The notes: a model not told the origin generated them from the sequence alone. Positions 25,343 through 33,285 are shown, numbered from the stretch's first letter. The stretch is 64,000 bases of DNA from Geomicrobium sediminis (GCF_016908595.1 NZ_JAFBEC010000002.1:434001-498000), one strand, 5' to 3'. Numbers and translations: made by a program.

Positions 25343-25371
25343 ATCATACCTTTGAAAGCGCTTATTGTCAA
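25343..25371 (-). promoter_or_regulatory. Promoter with a cre-like CcpA site for the acyl-CoA dehydrogenase operon
   Basis: Minus-strand TTGACA (25366-25371), exactly 17 bp, TATGAT (25343-25348). The spacer contains AATAAGCGCTTTCA (25353-25366 as read on the minus strand), matching the cre consensus TGNAANCGNWWNCA at all but the first two bases. Binding there would give catabolite repression. Confidence 0.65.
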
Positions 25372-25382
25372 TCTTGTCAGAA

Positions 25383-25640
25383 TTATCTTGCCATCACATA
25401 CGCTTTCGCCATTAATTCCAAAAAACGATGAATACTCTCTTCCGTATGCGTCATACTCATTAAGATCTGATGAACTTCTTTTAAGTCTTCTTCAGAAGAA
25501 ATTAAAATCTCACCGATAATATAGTCACTTTCCATCCAATGAAAAACCCCATCTAAAAAAAAGGAATAGACGCGGGGCTCTTCTGGAAATTCACTAAAGA
25601 AATGAACAATCGACGATAAATAGTTATTTTCCTCACTCAC
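25383..25640 (-). CDS. Small acidic hypothetical protein
   Basis: An 85-residue protein with no recognised domain: MSEENNYLSSIVHFFSEF at the start, then an aromatic stretch and a helical C-terminal half with many Glu and Met. The start is GTG behind GAGGTGAGGGG, 10-11 bp upstream. Its stop is only 11 bp before the -35 of the downstream operon. No cysteine, signal peptide or membrane segment is seen. The frame is probably real because of the ribosome site and its composition, but no function is offered. Confidence 0.5.
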   Translation of the reverse strand: MSEENNYLSSIVHFFSEFPEEPRVYSFFLDGVFHWMESDYIIGEILISSEEDLKEVHQILMSMTHTEESIHRFLELMAKAYVMAR

Positions 25641-25661
25641 ACCGCTTAGCCCCTCACCTCA

Positions 25662-25693
25662 AATTGCATACACTACTCCTAAATTATGCAATT
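25662..25693. repeat. 9-bp inverted repeat near the start of the 85-residue gene
   Basis: AATTGCATA, 14 bp, TATGCAATT. It lies about 20 bp upstream of the GTG start and could be a regulator site. The remaining stretch 25694-25847 shows nothing clear. Confidence 0.4.
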
Positions 25694-25847
25694 CAGCATC
25701 ATGAGTGACGGTTTCTATACATCGAATTAACGTTAAGCATATGACGTAAGTGTTGGTGAAAAGGCAACGTATGTTTTGCTGATAATGCACGTTTGGCTGG
25801 GTCGCACTTCCCATGCGTTCATTGGGCTTGGTCCGGGTTCCTTCTGT

Positions 25848-26204
25848 CTTGCTACACGCCACCACGCTCTTGCTACACGCTACCACGCTCTTGCTACACG
25901 CTACCACGCTCTTGCTACACGCTACCACGCTCTTGCTACACGCTACCACGCTCTTGCTACACGCTCACTCGCTCTTGCTACACGCTCACTCGCTCTTGCT
26001 ACACGCTACCACGCTCTTGTTACACGCTACCCCGCTCTTGCTACACGCTACCCCGCTTTTGCTACACGCTACCCCGCTCTTGCTACACGCTACCCCGCTC
26101 TTGCTACACGCTACCCCGCTCTTGCTACACGTTCCCGCGCTCTTGCTACACGTTCACTCGCTCTTGCTACGCGCACCATCACGCTTGATCCGCGCAATAA
26201 AAAA
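25848..26204. repeat. 21-bp tandem repeat array (about 16 units)
   Basis: Head-to-tail copies of a 21-bp unit of the form CTTGCTACACGCTACCACGC plus T. Fifteen good copies run from 25848 to 26162, a degenerate sixteenth to 26183 and a trace of a seventeenth after it. Variants differ in the last third (ACCACGCT, CACTCGCT, ACCCCGCT), arranged in blocks that suggest local duplication. All three plus frames and one minus frame are open because 21 is a multiple of 3, but none has a ribosome site and the repeats code for unlikely heptapeptides. The array lies beyond the dapF terminator and is best read as a non-coding minisatellite. There are no unique spacers, so it is not CRISPR. Confidence 0.9.
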
Positions 26205-26234
26205 AGCCAAGAAGAGCTCCCCCTTCTTGGCTTT
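26199..26234 (-). terminator. dapF terminator
   Basis: Minus-strand AAAGCCAAGAAG / CTTCTTGGCTTT 12-bp stem followed by TTTTTTATTG, immediately after the dapF stop. Confidence 0.9.
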
Positions 26235-27087
26235 ACGCTAGATATTTTCCGTGACAGACGGTTACGGCTTCGCCACGCATCCAGACGTGGTCGTCTTTTG
26301 ATGACCATGTGATGTAAAGGTCTCCGCCTGGTAAGTGGACGATTACTTCTTCGTCTTTTTTGCTCTGGCCGTTTAAGACGGCTGCAACGACCGCAGCACA
26401 TGCGCCGGTTCCGCATGCTTGTGTGATGCCGCTTCCTCGTTCCCATACTTTAAAGTTCATCTCACGTTCACTAACCATTTGAACCCATTCTACATTTACA
26501 CCTTCAGGAAATACTGAAGATTTCTCAATAAGCGGTCCAAGTGTTGATACTGGCGCTTTTGAAATGTCATCGGTAAACATAATAATATGAGGATTACCCA
26601 TCGAGACACCTGTCATTGAAAATTGGTGATCTGCTATTGCAATTGATTCGTTAATCGTCTGCTCAGCACCATTCCCCGTCATCGGCAAGTCTGATTTCTT
26701 CAGTCTAGGCACACCCATATCAACGGTAACCATCTTCACTTGATTCGCATCGTCTGGATGAACTTCGGCTTCAACTTCACCACCGAGCGTTTCAATGGTA
26801 AACGTTGTCGAGGTGACAATGCCACGATCGTAGACGTATTTGGAAACACAACGCAGACCGTTTCCACAATTCTTCGCTTCTGAACCGTCGTTGTTAAAGA
26901 CACGCATCCTCACATCAGAACCTTCAGATGGCAAAATTAAAATTAAACCGTCAGAGCCAATTCCTGTATATGGATTAGAAACAGCGATCGCTGTTTTTGG
27001 TAAATCTTGTTCACTCGGAATTGCATCGTTAAATCCATCGAGGTAAATGTAGCTATTACCGAGTCCATGTAACTTCGTAAACTTCAT
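26233..27087 (-). CDS. dapF: Diaminopimelate epimerase
   Basis: A 284-residue cofactor-free epimerase that interconverts LL- and meso-diaminopimelate for lysine and peptidoglycan synthesis. The two catalytic cysteines lie in NDGSEAKNCGNGLRC (Cys74) and TQACGTGACAA (Cys225) in the two mirrored halves. The start MKFTKLHGLGNSYI fits the family; the 17 extra codons in the longest frame are dropped because GAGGG lies 7 bp before this ATG. It is the last gene of a probable unit with the small zinc-ribbon gene and the TetR gene upstream. Confidence 0.96.
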   Translation of the reverse strand: MKFTKLHGLGNSYIYLDGFNDAIPSEQDLPKTAIAVSNPYTGIGSDGLILILPSEGSDVRMRVFNNDGSEAKNCGNGLRCVSKYVYDRGIVTSTTFTIETLGGEVEAEVHPDDANQVKMVTVDMGVPRLKKSDLPMTGNGAEQTINESIAIADHQFSMTGVSMGNPHIIMFTDDISKAPVSTLGPLIEKSSVFPEGVNVEWVQMVSEREMNFKVWERGSGITQACGTGACAAVVAAVLNGQSKKDEEVIVHLPGGDLYITWSSKDDHVWMRGEAVTVCHGKYLA

Positions 27088-27097
27088 CTGCGAACCC

Positions 27098-27337
27098 TCA
27101 TTTTCTTTGTCGTTCTGATGTCCAAAAATAATCCTCATCCGCTTGCAAAATCGTAATTCGGTAATTGCAACACGGCATGATCAATTGTGTTTTTACATTA
27201 TCAAAAGCATCTTGTAGTTGTTCAGTCTTTAAAAACGTTAACACATTGCTGTCGCCACAATCTGGACATTCATGTAAGTAAACGTCTTCGCCTACTTTTT
27301 CATACGGCCACGTATTTTCAAAAGGCAGTAGCTTCAT
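27098..27337 (-). CDS. Small zinc-ribbon-like protein
   Basis: A 79-residue protein with two cysteine pairs, HECPDCGDSN (residues 23-32) and IMPCCNYRI (about 54-62), which could bind one zinc ion. No known domain is otherwise seen. A good AAAGGAGAGAG site precedes the ATG. It sits 24 bp after the TetR gene and 10 bp before dapF, so the three are probably co-transcribed. Function unknown. Confidence 0.72.
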   Translation of the reverse strand: MKLLPFENTWPYEKVGEDVYLHECPDCGDSNVLTFLKTEQLQDAFDNVKTQLIMPCCNYRITILQADEDYFWTSERQRK

Positions 27338-27361
27338 CGTAAACTCTCTCCTTTAGAATCA

Positions 27362-27940
27362 TCAGTCGTTCTTCGTTCCAAGTGCTTGGTTGATAAACGT
27401 TCGAAGTTCCTTTTTCTGTTCATCGATTTCTTTTTCGTCAGTTTGGTCATATAAATACGCCTGCTCTGCGCTCGTCTCAATGGTGCCGATTAAAAGCTTC
27501 GCTGTACGTTTGGCATTCATTTCTTGTCGTACTTCTTCCCGCCTAATCGCATTCTCTAGTACATCGCCAAGCCATTCGTAAAATGGCTCATAAATCTCTT
27601 CCCATTGTTGGAGGTATTCTGTTGAAGAAAGACCCGCATAGACGAGTGAATGAACATCTCGATATTCTTTCGTATGTTGATACATCACTTCAACTAAGTC
27701 GTCCAGTTGTGTCTTAAAAGGGTCGTCTGTGTTAATTTGTTTACGAATGTCTGCGACGAGTATTTCAATGAGAACATCCGCAATTGCAGGCATTATCGCT
27801 AGCTTCGATGGAAAATACAAGTAATACGTTCCTTGTGCAATGCCAGCCGCCTTCACAATATCAGAAACTTTCGTTCGTTCTATTCCTTTTTCTTTAAACA
27901 CTTCAATCGCTGCTTGAACGATTTTGTCTTTTTTACTCAT
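27362..27940 (-). CDS. TetR-family transcriptional regulator
   Basis: A 192-residue repressor-type protein. The N-terminal TetR helix-turn-helix is clear: KIVQAAIEVFKEKGIERTKVSDIVKAAGIAQGTYYLYFPSK read in pieces, residues 6-46. The C-terminal ligand domain is not assignable. The longer frame is rejected because GGGGGGAG stands 5 bp before the ATG at 27940. It lies directly after the yuzB terminator and upstream of the zinc-ribbon gene and dapF. The target may be this unit or a gene elsewhere. Confidence 0.88.
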   Translation of the reverse strand: MSKKDKIVQAAIEVFKEKGIERTKVSDIVKAAGIAQGTYYLYFPSKLAIMPAIADVLIEILVADIRKQINTDDPFKTQLDDLVEVMYQHTKEYRDVHSLVYAGLSSTEYLQQWEEIYEPFYEWLGDVLENAIRREEVRQEMNAKRTAKLLIGTIETSAEQAYLYDQTDEKEIDEQKKELRTFINQALGTKND

Positions 27941-27956
27941 CTTTCTCCCCCCTGAC

Positions 27957-27998
27957 CTTAAAGAAAGTCCGGTCGCCTCGTTTAGACTCCGGACTTTA
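27957..27998 (-). terminator. yuzB terminator
   Basis: Minus-strand AAAGTCCGG, 16-nt loop, CCGGACTTT, then CTTTAAGG. The T-tract is short, so some readthrough into the TetR gene is likely. Confidence 0.7.
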
Positions 27999-28006
27999 CA
28001 CATTCA

Positions 28007-28243
28007 TTACAGCCAATCTTCTTCTTCAAGATACTGATAAATATCATCTATTAACTCATCTGTTTGTTGGCTTTTAATAATCTTGCCCTCTACTCTAGCA
28101 TATCGATGGTCTCTACACATTGTACATTGCCCGAGACAACCACGTTCTACAACATCAATATTCGGATCACGCGACAACTCTTCCATAACTGAATGGGTGC
28201 CTTCTGCGACATTCGACATGCAAAATTCTACAAGAGGATACAT
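28007..28243 (-). CDS. yuzB: YuzB-family small cysteine protein
   Basis: A 78-residue protein of the YuzB (DUF1450) family. Four cysteines lie in EFCMSN (Cys8) and GCLGQCTMC (about 36-44), a pattern close to thioredoxin-like ferredoxins but with altered spacing. The function is not known. In B. subtilis yuzB is next to yutJ, and here it diverges from yutJ, which keeps that link. Confidence 0.9.
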   Translation of the reverse strand: MYPLVEFCMSNVAEGTHSVMEELSRDPNIDVVERGCLGQCTMCRDHRYARVEGKIIKSQQTDELIDDIYQYLEEEDWL

Positions 28244-28265
28244 TCGTCCTCACCTACCTACCGCT

Positions 28266-28294
28266 ATCGTATCTCGGACGCAGAAGATCGTCAA
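28266..28294 (-). promoter_or_regulatory. yuzB promoter
   Basis: Minus-strand TTGACG, 17 bp, TACGAT, about 20 bp before the start. The region 28244-28560 (317 bp) between yuzB and yutJ holds this promoter, the yutJ promoter and the yutJ leader, with nothing else seen. Confidence 0.6.
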
Positions 28295-28412
28295 TTCATT
28301 CTAAGTTTTGTTCGTAAAAATTCATGAATGAGGATTCCATTGCACAGCGTGTGATAGAAGTTCCATAAAACTTCTCTAAATAATCAATCTTTTATTGTCA
28401 TTACTACAGTTG

Positions 28413-28441
28413 TTGTCATATACAGATAGAATCGTTATAAT
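28413..28441 (+). promoter_or_regulatory. yutJ promoter
   Basis: TTGTCA, 17 bp, TATAAT. It would give a leader of about 110 nt. Confidence 0.65.
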
Positions 28442-28490
28442 TTAAGAGGTGTGACAATCTAATGATATTTTCTGTACATAAATGACAATT

Positions 28491-28521
28491 TGGGCGAGTA
28501 AGCAAACGCGTTGGTCGCCCA
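28491..28521 (+). promoter_or_regulatory. Hairpin in the yutJ leader
   Basis: Perfect 7-bp stem TGGGCGA / TCGCCCA with a 17-nt loop, 40 bp before the start codon. No T-tract follows directly. Its role is unknown. Confidence 0.35.
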
Positions 28522-28560
28522 TCATCACGTGCTATTTTTCTACCAAAGGAGTCCTGTAAC

Positions 28561-29643
28561 ATGAAAAAACTCGTTATATTGGGCGGCGGATATGGCGGCA
28601 TGAAGATCATGCAGCAATTGAGCGCAAAAGATCTCCCCGAAGATTACGAAATGATACTCGTTGATAAACTTCCTTATCATTGTATTAAAACGGAATATTA
28701 CGCACTAGCAGCCGGTACGGAATCAGATCATGACATTCGTGTTCCTTTTCCGAAACACGTTCGTCGGGTCTTTGGCAATGTCGATAACATTGATGTTCAT
28801 AACAAAGAAATTACCCTTGTAGGCGATCGCGGTGAAGTCGAAACGCTTCAATACGACAAAATGGTCATCGGCTTAGGCGCTGAAGATAAGTATCACGGTG
28901 TTCCAGGTGCAGAGGAACATACACATAGTATCCAAAGCATGGAAAGCACACGAAAGACGTATGAAGCGATTAGTAATTTGCCTCCACGTGCAACGGTTTC
29001 TGTCGTTGGTGCTGGTCTTTCTGGTGTGGAACTTGCAGCAGAATTACGTGAAAGTCGTCAAGACTTAACGATTCATTTGTTTGACCGCGGTGAAACGATC
29101 TTACCAATGTTCCCACTACGTCTTAGCACGTATGTAAGCTCGTGGTTTGAAAAGCATGAAGTAGATATCATCAGCAATTCAAACATTACACGTGTATCCG
29201 AGGATGCACTGTTTAATCACGAAGAACGGATCGCTTCAGATGCCGTGATTTGGACTGCTGGCGTGCAGCCTGTAAAAGTCGTTCGTGACATTGAAAACAT
29301 TGAAAAAGACCGAAAAGGTCATATTATCCTTACAAAACATCATCACATTCCAGATCATCCGGATACGTTTGTTGTTGGTGACTGTGCGAGCTTACCGTAT
29401 GCGCCAAGTGGGCAACTTGCGGAAAAGCAAGGTGAACAAATTGTAATGATCTTAAAGAAGCAATGGGCAGGAGAAGAACTTCCTGAAACGATGCCTGAAA
29501 TGAAATTAAAAGGGACGCTTGGTTCTTTAGGAAAGAAACAAGGGTTCGGAGTGATGGGAGACAAAGCTTCCGTCAAAGGACGAGTTGCGAGGATCCTTAA
29601 AAGCGGTGTGCTATGGATGTACAAATATCACAGTGGTGTATAA
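28561..29643 (+). CDS. yutJ: NDH-2-like FAD oxidoreductase YutJ
   Basis: A 360-residue flavoprotein of the NADH dehydrogenase II family. FAD motif LVILGGGYGGMKIM at residues 4-17, NAD(P)H motif VSVVGAGLSGVELAAEL at about 146-162 and FVVGDCASLPYA near 275. It is shorter than YumB and lacks the obvious C-terminal membrane helix of full NDH-2 enzymes. B. subtilis YutJ is thought to be an NDH-like protein of unknown acceptor. The ribosome site AAAGGAG lies 8 bp before the ATG. Confidence 0.9.
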   Translation: MKKLVILGGGYGGMKIMQQLSAKDLPEDYEMILVDKLPYHCIKTEYYALAAGTESDHDIRVPFPKHVRRVFGNVDNIDVHNKEITLVGDRGEVETLQYDKMVIGLGAEDKYHGVPGAEEHTHSIQSMESTRKTYEAISNLPPRATVSVVGAGLSGVELAAELRESRQDLTIHLFDRGETILPMFPLRLSTYVSSWFEKHEVDIISNSNITRVSEDALFNHEERIASDAVIWTAGVQPVKVVRDIENIEKDRKGHIILTKHHHIPDHPDTFVVGDCASLPYAPSGQLAEKQGEQIVMILKKQWAGEELPETMPEMKLKGTLGSLGKKQGFGVMGDKASVKGRVARILKSGVLWMYKYHSGV

Positions 29644-29682
29644 AAAATCAGCTAGGGAGTATTCCTCTCAGCTGATTTTTTG
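29643..29682. terminator. Bidirectional terminator between yutJ and yuzD
   Basis: AAAATCAGCT / AGCTGATTTT stem with an internal GGA/TCC pair and T-tracts on both sides. Confidence 0.85.
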
Positions 29683-29985
29683 ATTATGAATAATCTCATC
29701 CATTGTCTTGTAAATCGTCTTAACTTTCGGGTCTCCTTCAGCGACTACTTGATCATTGACCGTGATAAATGGATAAAAGCGATCTTCTTCTATAATTTCA
29801 TTTGCTAGCTGTTCGTACCCTGACTTTGGTGCTTCAATATCAATGTATTCAAACGATAACGATTGCTCTGGATACTTCCGATTTAACAATGCTTCTAACC
29901 ATTCCATCGTTTCTTTCGAAGAAGGTAAATTAACACAACTCGCACACTTACGCTCCGCACCATAAATGACAACTTCAATAGACAT
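29668..29985 (-). CDS. yuzD: YuzD-family thioredoxin-like protein
   Basis: A 105-residue protein of the YuzD (DUF1462) family, a thioredoxin-like fold with the pair CASC in GAERKCASCVNLPSS (Cys13 and Cys16) and the later segment EYIDIEAPK. It is probably a disulfide oxidoreductase or metal-related protein; no reaction is proven. The longer frame is trimmed because GGGAGGGAA stands 5 bp before the ATG at 29985. It diverges from yutI. Confidence 0.88.
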   Translation of the reverse strand: MSIEVVIYGAERKCASCVNLPSSKETMEWLEALLNRKYPEQSLSFEYIDIEAPKSGYEQLANEIIEEDRFYPFITVNDQVVAEGDPKVKTIYKTMDEIIHNQKIS

Positions 29986-30110
29986 AGCGTTCCCTCCCAA
30001 ACATTGACGATTTCTTCTTCCATCATACATCGTATTCATAAAAAAATAACCCTAAACATGGATTTTTATGAAGATGGGTATTATAATAGAGGATAAAGAA
30101 AGGAGTGTTT

Positions 30111-30353
30111 ATGATGACAGAAACTGTAGACATCACTGGCCAAGTACAAGAAGTACTTGAAAAACTCCGCCCATTCCTACTCCGCGACGGCGGCGACGTT
30201 GAATTGGTTGATATTGAAGACGGGATTGTTAAAGTACGTCTAATGGGTGCTTGTGGAACTTGCCCTTCATCAACCATTACGTTAAAGGCAGGTATTGAGC
30301 GCGCGTTAGTGGAAGAAGTTCCAGGCGTTGTGGAGATTGAACAAGTATTTTAA
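30111..30353 (+). CDS. yutI: NifU-like Fe-S cluster carrier (NfuA/YutI)
   Basis: An 80-residue NifU C-terminal-type protein, with the cluster-binding CxxC in [14 protein letters not shown] (about residues 46-59) and the N-terminal [18 protein letters not shown]. It carries 4Fe-4S clusters to target proteins. Two adjacent ATGs (30111 and 30114) follow AAAGGAG; either may be used. It works with the SUF genes at 54888-60099 and YutM at 14571-14924. Confidence 0.95.
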   Translation: MMTETVDITGQVQEVLEKLRPFLLRDGGDVELVDIEDGIVKVRLMGACGTCPSSTITLKAGIERALVEEVPGVVEIEQVF

Positions 30354-30383
30354 GACCTATTCAAATGGGTTTTCTATTTAAGA

Positions 30384-30411
30384 AATCGCGCACATTGTGC
30401 GCGGTTTTTTT
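30384..30411 (+). terminator. yutI terminator
   Basis: CGCGCAC / GTGCGCG stem with a 3-nt loop, then GTTTTTTT. Confidence 0.88.
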
Positions 30412-30778
30412 ATGTTCCCCACTTTAATTCTAACGACATCGAACAACAGTCTGGGTTTTCAATGGTCTCAGTCGTTGTTGGAAGTAATAAAAGAAACCGT
30501 ATACCCGTTGGTGTGTACTGAATGTTCGCCCTTGATGTGAAGCCAGGAATATTCTGGATCATTTGATCAACTTGTTGCTGATGCCCTTTCTGAGCTGTTT
30601 CAATGAGTTGTTTCGCAAACTCCCGGTTTTCTAACGACTTTAATAACACTTGGCTTTGCTGCAACAAAATTTGAAAACCACTCACAGACCCTTCTAAAAT
30701 GGTCGTATCTACTGCTGGAAAGTTTCGGTATGCAGGATGGTGTTGATAATAATGATAAGGTGAGTACCATCGATACAT
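30410..30778 (-). CDS. Hypothetical protein with a Tyr/His-rich N-terminus
   Basis: A 122-residue protein. The first 25 residues are rich in Tyr, His and Pro (MYRWYSPYHYYQHHPAY), like some spore coat proteins. The rest looks helical, with FAKQLIETAQKGHQQQVDQMI followed by a beta-like segment PTGIRFLLLLP. It may be related to small sporulation proteins such as YuzC of B. subtilis, but this is recalled and weak. It has a gap to thrB with that gene's terminator between. Upstream sequence has no strong ribosome site other than GGGGGG at about 30785. Confidence 0.65.
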   Translation of the reverse strand: MYRWYSPYHYYQHHPAYRNFPAVDTTILEGSVSGFQILLQQSQVLLKSLENREFAKQLIETAQKGHQQQVDQMIQNIPGFTSRANIQYTPTGIRFLLLLPTTTETIENPDCCSMSLELKWGT

Positions 30779-30874
30779 AAACTACCCCCCCTGTAACTGT
30801 GCTTTCTTATCGTATGTGTCTTATTTCAAAAAGGTGAACAGCTAGGATATAAGCTTTACTGCACCCATCTCCAT

Positions 30875-30913
30875 ATAAAAACGGCTCCAATGTGTTAACC
30901 ACATTGAAACCGT
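30875..30913 (-). terminator. hom-thrB terminator
   Basis: Minus-strand ACGG-(TT)-CAATGTG / CACATTG-(GA)-CCGT stem-loop, then TTTTTAT. Confidence 0.8.
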
Positions 30914-30919
30914 CTCTTA

Positions 30920-31870
30920 TTATGATGTTAAGGCTACTGTGGGAGAGATCGAAACGAAAGAACCGTGATCACAAGGCTTAGCTGCACTGACCTCATAATC
31001 AGGATAATCTTCTTGAATACGCTTCGCTATTGCTTCTCCTTCACCGCTTGGTGCTAAACATAAGATTGTCGGACCAGCGCCACTAAGTGCCGCTCCATAT
31101 ACTCCGTAATTCAACACATCATCTAATGCCTCTGTTAACCCGGGGACTACTCCTATGCGGTACGGCTGATGGAATCGATCCCGGTTCATAAGCTCACCTG
31201 CAAGTGCAAAGTCACCCGTTAAAAGCGCTGCGACGAGAACATTCCCACATGCACTTCCTTCAATAGATTGTCGGTATGGTAACGTTTCAGGGAGTACCTC
31301 TCGCGCTTCTTTCGTTAACAGCTCAACACTTGGAACCATCAAAACAAGATCAACATCAGGCGAAGGTTGAGCCACCATCTTCGTCGATTTCTCCGTATGC
31401 ATTCCGATTGTAAGTCCACCGTATAAGCATGCCCCAACATTGTCGGGATGCCCTTCTAGTATGCTCGCAAATCGTAATTTCTCTTCTCTCGTTGCATTCA
31501 TGTGCACTAATTGATCAGCTAGCTCAATCGCCGCAATAATCGCTGCTGCTGAACTGCCAAGCCCTCTCGCTAAAGGGATATCCGATCGCATGTCAACGTG
31601 ACAAGGTGGTAAAGCCAAGCATTTCGTTGCAGCGAATGCTCGCGCCACATTATAAACCATGTTCGTCTTCCCTGAAGGTATGCCTTCCAAATGGGGGGAC
31701 GATGACGTGAACAACCACTCTTCACTCGGCCAAACATCTAAATGCAAGTACCGATTTACCGCAAGACCAATTGAATCAAACCCAGGACCTAAATTCGCAG
31801 AGCTTGCTGGAACACGGATCGTCATCGTCGCTTCGTTAGACGAGGGCGAGGTTCTGTTCTTCCAAGACAT
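30920..31870 (-). CDS. thrB: Homoserine kinase
   Basis: A 316-residue GHMP kinase that phosphorylates homoserine with ATP for threonine synthesis. The N-terminal PASSANLGPGFDSIGLA and the ATP-binding PLARGLGSSAAAIIAA are present, as is the C-terminal GAALSGAGPTIL. The start at 31870 has GGAGGG 7 bp before it and lies inside the end of hom, an overlap of 35 bp, so translation is probably coupled. A Met at residue 16 would match the shorter family start but has no good ribosome site. The thrC gene usual between hom and thrB is absent. Confidence 0.95.
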   Translation of the reverse strand: MSWKNRTSPSSNEATMTIRVPASSANLGPGFDSIGLAVNRYLHLDVWPSEEWLFTSSSPHLEGIPSGKTNMVYNVARAFAATKCLALPPCHVDMRSDIPLARGLGSSAAAIIAAIELADQLVHMNATREEKLRFASILEGHPDNVGACLYGGLTIGMHTEKSTKMVAQPSPDVDLVLMVPSVELLTKEAREVLPETLPYRQSIEGSACGNVLVAALLTGDFALAGELMNRDRFHQPYRIGVVPGLTEALDDVLNYGVYGAALSGAGPTILCLAPSGEGEAIAKRIQEDYPDYEVSAAKPCDHGSFVSISPTVALTS

Positions 31871-33176
31871 CTGCTGTCCCTCCTTCTACACGATATCGGC
31901 TCTTAATTGACGTCACGACATCTAACAACTTCAAGTCTTCAAGTGTCTGGTCAAAATCACCACGGGTCGTTTCGTGCGTAACGATCACAACTTCCGCTAA
32001 CGCTCCTTGCTCAAATGGCGATTGAATTAACTTCTCAAAACTCACGTTGTTCTTAGAAAACACCGCAGTTATCGATTCAAATGCCCCTGCAACATCTTTG
32101 GCATGCAATCGAACGAAGAACTTAGCAGAAACATCACGCTCATCACTGATTTCAAGTGAAGTCGTACTTGAATCTTCAAGTGCATTCGCAGAAACGCCAA
32201 GACGTAGGTGACGAATGACGCTAACAACATCTGAAACGACTGCTGTTGCAGTTGGAAGTGAGCCCGCTCCAGGTCCGTAGAACATCGTCTCACCGACAGC
32301 ATCACCGTATACATAGACGGCATTAAACTCATCATTAACCGTTGCAAGCGGGTGCTCATCTGGCACAAATACTGGCTCAACCGACACTTCTGCACCGTTT
32401 TCCTCTTTGCTTGCAAGACCAATGAGCTTCAACGTATAGCCTAGCTTCTTCCCATAATCAATATCGTCACTCGTCACTTCTGTCATGCCTCGCACATAGA
32501 CGTCATCTAACTCTACTGACGTAGAGAAGCCGAGACGCGCTAAGATAACCATCTTACGGGCAGCATCAAGTCCACCAACATCAGAAGTTGGATCACTCTC
32601 AGCGAAGCCTTTTTCTTGGGCTTCCTTGAGTGCTTCGTCATAGCTCAAATCTTCTTTAGACATCTTCGTCAACATGTAGTTCGTCGTTCCGTTCACAATG
32701 CCAACGATCTTTGTGATTTGATCTGAGGATAACCCATCGTTTAACGCTCGTAAAATCGGGATCCCACCTGCAACACTCGCTTCATACATGAGCTCTACTT
32801 GGTTACGCTTCGCTCGTTGAAGCAAATCCTCACCGTGTAATGCCATTAAATCTTTATTCGCTGTCACGACATGTTTCCCTTGATCTAACGCTTTTTCAAT
32901 AAGTTCCTTAGCAAGGGTAATGCCACCCATCACTTCGATAACTACGTGAATATCTTCATCTGTTACGACTTCATAGCCATCCGTCGTATAATCAACGGAT
33001 TGAAATCCATGACCGTTCGCCTTTTCTAGATCACGAACAAGTGCCTTCTTAACGGAAATTTCATTCAATCCTGTTTTTTTGCACAATTTATGTTGGTGTT
33101 CAGTTATAATATGCATAATCCCAGTACCTACCGTGCCAAGTCCTAACAGTCCAATTGCAATGTGTTTGTTATCCAT
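31836..33176 (-). CDS. hom: Homoserine dehydrogenase
   Basis: A 446-residue enzyme that reduces aspartate semialdehyde to homoserine, the branch point to threonine and methionine. NAD(P)-binding GLLGLGTVGTGIMHI is at residues 9-23, the catalytic domain includes VVTANKDLMALHG and GIVNGTTNYML, and a C-terminal ACT domain from about residue 350 (FFVRLHAKDVAGAFESIT) provides feedback control by threonine. AGGGGTGG precedes the ATG. It heads the hom-thrB unit. Confidence 0.96.
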   Translation of the reverse strand: MDNKHIAIGLLGLGTVGTGIMHIITEHQHKLCKKTGLNEISVKKALVRDLEKANGHGFQSVDYTTDGYEVVTDEDIHVVIEVMGGITLAKELIEKALDQGKHVVTANKDLMALHGEDLLQRAKRNQVELMYEASVAGGIPILRALNDGLSSDQITKIVGIVNGTTNYMLTKMSKEDLSYDEALKEAQEKGFAESDPTSDVGGLDAARKMVILARLGFSTSVELDDVYVRGMTEVTSDDIDYGKKLGYTLKLIGLASKEENGAEVSVEPVFVPDEHPLATVNDEFNAVYVYGDAVGETMFYGPGAGSLPTATAVVSDVVSVIRHLRLGVSANALEDSSTTSLEISDERDVSAKFFVRLHAKDVAGAFESITAVFSKNNVSFEKLIQSPFEQGALAEVVIVTHETTRGDFDQTLEDLKLLDVVTSIKSRYRVEGGTADVLEEQNLALV

Positions 33177-33200
33177 TCGGAATCCACCCCTGTTCGATCC

Positions 33201-33270
33201 ATTGTTCTCTCTACGCGAACAATTGTCTTCATAATATGGACATTATAGATCCTATACGTGAAAATAACAA
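33201..33270 (-). promoter_or_regulatory. hom promoter and leader inverted repeat
   Basis: Minus-strand TTGTTA (33265-33270), 17 bp, TATAAT (33242-33247). Just downstream of the start point, ATTGTTC-N9-GAACAAT (33201-33223) is a perfect 7-bp inverted repeat that a repressor or an RNA fold could use. Confidence 0.6.
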
Positions 33271-33285
33271 GGGGGTTTGAACAAT

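Noticed and set aside
25848-26204. CRISPR array
   Set aside because: The units abut with no unique spacers, and no cas genes are near.
25776-26312. Long open frames through the 21-bp repeats on both strands
   Set aside because: The period is 7 codons, so open frames arise by construction. They lack ribosome sites, overlap each other and run into the dapF terminator.
28491-28521. A known riboswitch in the yutJ leader
   Set aside because: The hairpin and flanks do not show the conserved bases of any riboswitch class I can recall.
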